Under the pieces are notes generated by a model that was not told the DNA's origin, ran no database searches, and worked only from the letters and a program-made list of their open reading frames with translations. Positions 1 through 9,000 of a DNA stretch of 28,135 bases are shown here, piece by piece; positions within the stretch are counted from its first letter, which is position 1, and each line of letters starts with the position of its first letter. A program made the translations under genes and the position numbers. The stretch lies in IMG/VR virus record IMGVR_UViG_3300023178_000204, positions 1 to 28,135 of that record. One strand, written 5' to 3'. The stretch comes from a virus.

Positions 1-1
1 T

Positions 2-3000
2 GATTCTTTCTCAGGATCTACTATAACTCTGAAAAAATCGGTAGATAGATCACAACTAAAAAAAGGAGATCAAGTTGAAATAATTGATAGATCAACTAAT
101 AGTGTTGTATATCCAACAACGGATGATATTCCTTATGTAAAACAATCAATATCTTTCGGATCAAAAACTGTTATCCTTGAAAATTTTTCTTTTATTCCAG
201 GAGCAAACACATTATATTCCTTAAGAAGAAGAATCAATAAATCCAACAGTGAATATACAGAATTTAAGTATGGTAATGATACCATAATTTCTGATATTCA
301 GAATTTGTATAGTGATGGTGATTTTGCATATGTTGCATCAAATTCTCTTCCCTCTGCTGGAGTTGCGTATACAGATTTCACTCACAACATTAAAATTTCT
401 CTAAATGAATCGATTTTAAATCTTGATCCCAATTCACCTGCAGGACAACTTACAGATTTTGATGTTGATGGATTTACTACTATTTCTTTTGACAAAGATG
501 TAGATTTTGTTACTGGAGACAGAATTTATTATCAACCAACTCAAAATGAAACCTTAGGAGGATTGGAAGTTGGATTTTATTATGTTGAAGTTTTGGCAAA
601 TCGCAAAAATATAAAATTATATTCAGCATCTTCTTCTGTTGGCAAATCTTCTAATGTTTTGAAGATATCCAATCCATTGACAGAATTGTCATCTCACATA
701 TTTACAATAGATTCTCAAAATAATAGATTATTAAATTCTCAAAATATTTTAAAGAAGTTCCCATTGTATCAAAATATTGAAAATGGAACCAATGAAGATA
801 CTTTGCCAGGATCGACTGGAATGTTGATAAATGGTGTTGAAATTTTAAATTATAAAACAACTGATATAATTTACTATGGACCTATTGATAGTGTATCAGT
901 CCTAAACAGTGGAAGTGGATATGATGTCATAAATCCTCCACAAATAGAAATATCTTCTGGATTGGGTAGTACTGCTTTAGTAAACCCAATTTTGAGTGGG
1001 ACAATAACTGAAATATTTGTAGATCAACAAGAATTTGACATTGATGAAGTTTTATCAGTAAATGTATCTGGTGGTAATGTATCTGGAGGAAAATTTGAGC
1101 CTATTGTAACAACAAGAAAAAGAGAAATTCTTTTTGATGCTAGATCTACAAGTAATGGTGGAGGAATAAGTACAACAACTTCACAGTTAACTTTCCTAAA
1201 AAATCATAATTTATCTGATGGTGATGAAGTATTTTATAATAATAATGACAATCCAAATGTAAGTATAGGAATTGGATTGTCTTCATTGACTAATCAATCT
1301 TCATATTTCATTGCGGTAGATAATAATACCACTATCAGATTGTTTGATTCATATGATAATTATCTGGTTAATAATCCAATTTCATTTGCAACGACTAGTC
1401 TTAGTGGAACTCATAAGTTTACCACAGGAAATTTCAGAAAAACTGTTTCTGAAATTAAAGTTGTTGATGGAGGATCCTTAACTAATAGAGAACTTTATGT
1501 AAAATCGTCAGGAATATCTACGACAAATAATTTAGTTAATTTCAAAAATCATGGATTTAAGAGTGGTGAACTTGTAGAGTATGCTGGAGCTCAAGATTCA
1601 TCTCAACAAATAAAAGTAGGTGGAATTGCAGGAAAATTCTTTAACGGAACTTCTTGGAGATCTGTTATATCAACAGGTAATATAGGAACAATACCTCTTA
1701 CTACTGATAATGATAGTAGTAATGTGACGGGATCTGCTGGAATGCCGGATGCCTCTTATAGATTTGGTGTAAAGGTATGGCCCTATATTGATTTTGGTCC
1801 TAGCATAGGAAATAATTATGGTTGGATTGGAATAGGATATTTCATACCACCAGTATCAGGTACTTATCGATTTAGTACTAGATCTGATGATGGAAGTGGT
1901 GTTTGGATAGGTGATCTTGCTCTTGAGGGTGCAACTAGGACAAAAGCAAATGCCGTAGTTGATAATGGAATGGGAACTGGTCACGGTGCTGTTACTGTGA
2001 CTGGTGATATTGCCTTAACTGCTGGAGTCATCTATCCAATCAGAATTGTTCATGAAGAAGGTGGTGGCGGTGATGAGATGGACTTCAAGTGGAGAGTGGA
2101 GGGTGGAACTGGTAGTGAGCCAGGACTTAATGGTACTTTCACTACTGATTTAACAAAATATTTTTATTATGGTGCCACTTCTTCTGGAACTGTAACTGGA
2201 GATTTTGGTGGAACACTGCCTATTATAGGAATATCCACGACCAATTTGTATTATGCTTTAAAAATTGACGATGATTCTTTTAGGTTATGTGATGCTGGTA
2301 TAGGTGGAACTATAACAGAAAATTTAAATCAAGAGAAGTTTATTAAATTTTCAGATACTGGAAATGGATATCAAGTATTCAAATATCCAGATATAACTGT
2401 TACTTTAGAATATACGTCAACCGGAATTGGAACAACACAATCGAATAGTATAAATTTAACTCCCGTAGTTAAAGGAGAAATAGTAGATTTATCTCTTTAT
2501 GAAACTGGAACTGGGTATGGATCTTCTATTATAAATGAAGAAAGATTGCCACAATTTACTATAAAAAATGGTAAAGAAGCACAAGTAGAACCAATAATCA
2601 TTAATGGATCAATTACTGATGTCAATCTTCAGTTTGGTGGATTTGAATATTTCTCTGTACCAAATTTGGAAATTAGAGATCCAAGTGGAAAGGGGACTGG
2701 AGCAAAACTAAGAGCCATTGTTTCCAATGGTGAATTGTCGGATGTTAAGATTATAAATCCCGGAATAGGATATTCGACATCAAGTACCATTAATGTAGTT
2801 TCTAGTGGATCAAATGCACAATTCACTTCATCAGTAAGAAAACTTTATGTAAATAATGTAGAAAAAACACAACCAAATCCCCAATATCAAACCTTTGAAA
2901 ATAGAGGGGAAAATGTTCAATATTTTATTTCGGGATACAGTGATAATATAAGAAAAACTTTTGTTGATAATGGAAGTGCATTTTCAAAAATAATTGGATG

Positions 3001-6000
3001 GGCATATGATGGAAATCCAATTTATGGATCATTTGGTTATAATGATCCAAATGATTCAAATCTCGGAATTAAAACATTAACAAGTGGATATTCCAAAGAT
3101 CTATCTAATATTTTTGATAGGCCATCTGGATTTGATTTGGGATTTTTTGTTGATGATTATCGTTATGATGCATCAGGAGATTTGGATATTAATAATGGAA
3201 GATTTGCAAAAACTCCTGAATTTCCAGAAGGAATATATGCATATCATGCTACCATAAATCCTGATACTCTACTTCCAGAGTTTCCATATTTTATTGGAAA
3301 TTCTTTCAGATCTAAATTAATTCAGGAAAATGAAATTTTAAATCAAAGTTTTGATTTTAACAATTCCTCTCTAATAAGAAACACTTATCCACATAATATC
3401 TCAGAAACTTTTGCAGACAATAATTTTATAGTTGAATCTGATGAAATTATTAGACAAAAAACTGTAGTCGAATCTATTTCTAAAGGATCAGTATCCGGAT
3501 TTGATATTATCAATCCTGGAGATGATTATAAAGTAGGAGATGAACTTATATTTGACAACGAAAATACTGGTGGTGGGCAAATTAAGGCACAAATATCAGC
3601 AATTCAGGGCAAATCTTTAAATCAAATAGACACTTCTATAGAAACATTTTCAAATACTATTTTTATTTGGAATGAATCCAAAGTAAAAGGTTATGTTTTA
3701 CCATATCATAATTTGCAAAACTTAGATTACATCACTGTAAGTGGTTTTGGTACGTCCAAAACATCAAAATTAAATGATTATCATCAAATAACAATCAATC
3801 CAAATCCAATTATTGGACTTACAACAGAAATTGTTGGATCTGGATCGACTAGCACTGAAATATATGTTACTAGTATTCCATCAAATGTATCTTCTGGAAA
3901 TAGTATTGGAATTGGAACAGAAATTTTAGAAGTTTTAAATGTATATCCAAATAAAAACATTCTTAGAGTCAAGAGAGGTTTAGTTGGAACTTCACATACT
4001 GTTGGAGAATCTGTAGTCATAAAAAATAATTCTTTTACTATTGATTTGGAATTAGATTATTTTGAATCCAATCTGAACGAAAAAATATATTTTAATCCTA
4101 GAGAGTCTGTTGGTTTAGGAACGACTGCGGGTGTTGGATATTCAACTTCATTTACTTTTGGAAATGAATCCATAAACAGAGATATCCCAACCCAAAGGTT
4201 GTATATTGAGAATCATCCATTCAGAACAAATCAGAAAGTTACTTTTAATTCTAATGGACATGCTTCTTTATCGATCGGAAATTCTCCGACAGATTCTTTC
4301 CCAATTGACTCAACTCTTTATATTGTCAATAAATCACCAAACACCATAGGAGTTAAAACTGGAATCACTTCAGAATTTGGTGAAGTTTACTTTAGAAGTA
4401 ATGGGGAAAATTTTGATGACTATTATTTTGAAACTACTTATGAACAAGAACTTGGAGATATTGAAAAAGTAACCTCTGTAGTATCTGTATCAACTTCACA
4501 TGGACTTTCGGATGGAGATAAAATATCTCTCACTGTAAAACCAAATCTTTCTGTTGGGATTGGAACTTCAACAGCTGTTCGTGTCCTTTATAAGGAGATA
4601 ATTGAAAACATTGTCATAAACCCAATTGGATTTAATTCGACTGGGGTTAGCACAGCTACAAATGAAATCATAATCACCGATCATGAGTTAGTAACTGGTG
4701 ATAAGGTTTTCTATGAAGATAATATTTTAGGAACAGGAGAAGAATATTTCATTTATAAAGTTGATGAAAATACTATAAAATTCTGCGATACTTTCAAGAA
4801 CGCAAATTCAAATCCACCTATAGTGGTAAGTTTTGCTTCTACAGGAAGTTCTTCGCAAACTATTTCATTAATTAATCCACAAATTCAAACGGTCAAAAAT
4901 AATAATCTTGTATTTGATCTTTCAGATTCTTCACTCAGTGGATACGAATTTAAAATTTACTATGATCAAGAATTTAATAATGAGTTTGTTTCTACTGGAT
5001 CAACCTCATCGTTTAATATTTCTGGTGTTGGAACAGTTGGAATAGCATCAACTGCATCTCTAACAATCAATTATTCATCTAATTTTCCACAAAATTTATA
5101 TTATAGTCTGGAAAAATCTGGATACATAAGCACTTCTGATAAAGATGTTTTAAATCATTCTGAAATTTCTTATATTGATAGTAATTATAATGGAGAATAT
5201 AAAGTTTCTGACGTTGAAATAACGACATTCAAGATTTCATTAGAGAATAAACCAGAAAAATCATCATATGTAAAGTCTGATTGTGATATTTTTGAATATT
5301 TTACAACTTCAACCTCTGCTTCTGGACCGGCAGAAAAAATAAAATTAATCTCTGGTGGTAGTGGATATATTTCTCTTCCGGTACTGGATAGAATAGAATC
5401 TGATAATGGAGAAAATCTTGCAGTAAATATAAAATCAAATAATATTGGAAATATAGAATCGGTTAGAGTTATTAACCAAGGATTTGAATATTCTTCGGAT
5501 AGAACTTTAGAACCACAAACCTTTATCTCACCAAAACTTTCATTAGAGTCATCAAATAAAATTGCCAATGTTAATGTAGTTGATGGTGGAAAGGGTTTTG
5601 TAGTTGCTCCAGACATTGTTGCAGTGAATTCAGATACTAGAGAAGCAGTTAGAAATGGATTATTAGTTCCAGATATTGTTGCAACTTCAATATCTACTGT
5701 TGACATTGAAGTTGCAACAAAAGGAATTTCTGATGCAGGTGTGGAATTATTCACAGTTAATAATTCGAATGGAATTAGTATTAAGGAAGTTACATCAACC
5801 CCTACTGGAATATTTACATGTTCTATAACAACTCCATTATCAGGATTCTCAGAGAATCCATTTAAAGCGGGTGATCAAGTATTCATTGAAGGAATACAAA
5901 AATTTAGTTCAGATGGTGACGGATTTAATTCTAGTGATTATGGATATAAATTTTTAAATGTAAAATCTTATGATACTTCATTTGCAGATCATCAAGTTAC

Positions 6001-9000
6001 TATTGATGTTTCCAATTTAACAACAAATACTGGAATAGCAAAAACAATTCAAGATTCTTTTGGAGTAGTTATTAATAAAAATGACTATCCAGTTTTTGAA
6101 ACCACTATAGAGCCATCATTCTTTACTATTGGGGAAACTTTAATATCAAATGGTATAGAAAGAGACTTATCAGTTGTTAATCATGATATTAATACTCCAC
6201 TTAAACTTGCTGGTAGTTATGATTTGTCTGTAAATGAAAAGATTAGTGGTAAACTATCTGGAAACAGTGCGATAATAAAATCAATAATCAACTATTCTGG
6301 AAATTTTGATATTGATTATTCTTCTAAGAAGAATCAAGGATGGACTGATGAAATTGGTAAATTGAATGAAGATCATCAGGTATTGTCAGACAATGACTAT
6401 TATCAGAATTTGTCATACTCTGTGAAGAGCAGTCAACAATGGAAAGACATTAGAACTCCTGTTAATAGTTTAGTTCATATATCAGGATTGAAAAACTTCT
6501 CCGATACCGAAATACTCACAGTAGCAGATAAAATCGGTTTGGGGGGAACAGATCAAACCACAGTCATTAAAGATTATTTCTCCGAGAATAGAGTAGATAC
6601 AATTAATATTTTTGATTTTGTAAAAGATATTGATACATTTAGTGAAAAATCCAAATTCATTAAACTTCTGAATAAAAAATTAACAAACTTCACTGAGATT
6701 GGATCAAATATAGTATTGAGAATTGATGATATTAGTAGTCAGTTTTCAAACTTTGACTCAGAACCAAATCCATATGTAGATTTTGTTGAATTAGACAATA
6801 CAGATTCCTATCTAAACTATTTGATAAAAGTTTCAGATCTTAGTGGAAATGAAATTCAATTAACAAATGTCATCATTGTAAATGACAATATAAAAAATAA
6901 TTCTTTCATTCTTGAAAAACAATCTTTAACAAATCTAACATCTAATACCCAATATGGAGATTTCTCAATTGAGTCTAATTCATTTGGTGAGAGATATTTA
7001 AGGTTTACTCCAGAGGATCCTTTTAATACAGAATATGATATTAAGTATATTGAAAAGAGATTTATTTCTGGAACAGGAATAGGAACAACCTCGGTTGGAT
7101 TTGTTGACTTGACTTCAAATAGAAGTGAGGTATCTTCAGGAACAACTTCTACGGTACTGGAATTCTCTGCTAGTGATATTTCGTCGTTCTTTGTAAGTGC
7201 AAATATAATTCAAAGTGTGACAAATGAAATTAATTTTGTTGAATTGTATGTCACACATGATGGAACTAATACAAATATATCAGAGTACTATATTGCAAAT
7301 GATTTGGTTTCAGGAGCATCTTTTGATCAGATTGGAGTTGGATTTACTGCAAATATTTCTTCTGGAACATTATCATTAGATTACTACAATGATTCTTCTT
7401 TAGATATTACAATTGACTCTAGATCTATTGGATTTAGCACACCTCCAGGAGTCGGTATAGGGAGCACATATAGATTTTTAGCAGATGCTCAACCAGAAGG
7501 GTCGGAAAGGTCTGCAATTTATGAATCTATAAAGTATAGCACCAGTTCTGGATTATCAACAACTGTAGTTTCTTTAGATAAAAATTTATTTGATGCTGTA
7601 AATTCTATAGTTGAAATTACTACTGGATCAACCAAGTCTACTCATCAAGTATTTTTGGTTCAAGATGGAACTGACATATACACTCAACAGTATTCCATCA
7701 TTTCAATTGGTAGTACAATTGGCATAGGAACATTTGGTGGTGAATATGTAGGAACTGATAATTTTGAATTAAAATTCTATCCAGATTCAAACTTTACTGG
7801 AAATATAGACTTATTATCACTCAATGAGTGTTTATATAAAACTGTAGATTTTAGTAATCAATATTTGGATTTGAATTTTGGATTCTCAAATGAATCTGTA
7901 AAATCAACTGCATATTTCGCAATTAATGGAGATAGAACGAATAGAGTCAATTTTAAACTCAACAATAACAATACACCAATTTTTGCAAAAACATTTAATC
8001 CATCAAAATCGAATGTATTAAATGCCTCAACTGGAACATTTACAATAGAGAATAACTTCTTTAGTAATGGAGAAGAATTGGTTTATACTCCAGGATCCAC
8101 ATTTGTTGGTGTAGGATCTACTTCAATGCTCTTCGATAATGGATCATTTGTTGCCGAACTTCCTTCTCAAGTTTTCGCAGTTGTTGGATCCGGAAATACT
8201 AATAATTTCCAAATATCCACCACAAGATCTGGATCTCCGGTAACCTTCGCTTCTGTAGGAGAGGGAAATGCTCATAAATTTGCAATGGCAAAGAGAAATG
8301 AGAAATCGATTATTACAATTGATAACATTGTTCAATATCCAATTGCATTTACTAAAATAAGTCAAAATCTTACAAAGAATATTTCCGAAACAGATACATT
8401 TTTTACATTGAGTGGAATAAGCACCATCAATCCTTTAGATATTCTTAGAATTGATGATGAATATATGAATATTGTAAATGTTGGTTTAGGGACAGTTGAT
8501 GTTGGACCTATCACTAACACCGGATCGGAATTATTAGTTGAAGTTGAGAGAGGTTTTGTTGGATCATCTGCATCATCTCATACTAATACAACTCCTACTA
8601 GAATATACAAAGGTTCTTATGATATTGTTGGTGATGAAATATATTTCACAAAACCACCTAGAGGAAATCCAACAATAGTAAGAGATGGTAACAATTTAGT
8701 ACAAGAAACTTCAGATTTTACTGGTAGAGTATTCTTGAGAAGTAATTATGATACTAGCCAGGTTTACGATGATATTTCTGATGAATTTACCGGAATTGGA
8801 AGAACCTTTACATTGACTGTTGGTGGAGCAAATACAACTGGAATTGGATCAACTGGTGGAAACGGTATAGTTTTCCTAAATGGAATCTTCCAAACACCAA
8901 CAACTTCAAATAATCCAGAAAATAATTTCCAAATAATTGATAATTCCGTAATTGGTATTTCTTCTATAGTATTCAGTGGCATCAGAACAGATATCGATGA

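Noticed and set aside
5185-5754. Long open frame on the minus strand (189 codons) with stretches resembling the sense protein
   Set aside because: It is antisense to the giant gene. The resemblance comes from the 16-bp inverted repeat at 5676-5720, which makes both strands encode similar peptides. There is no ribosome site and no other minus-strand gene.
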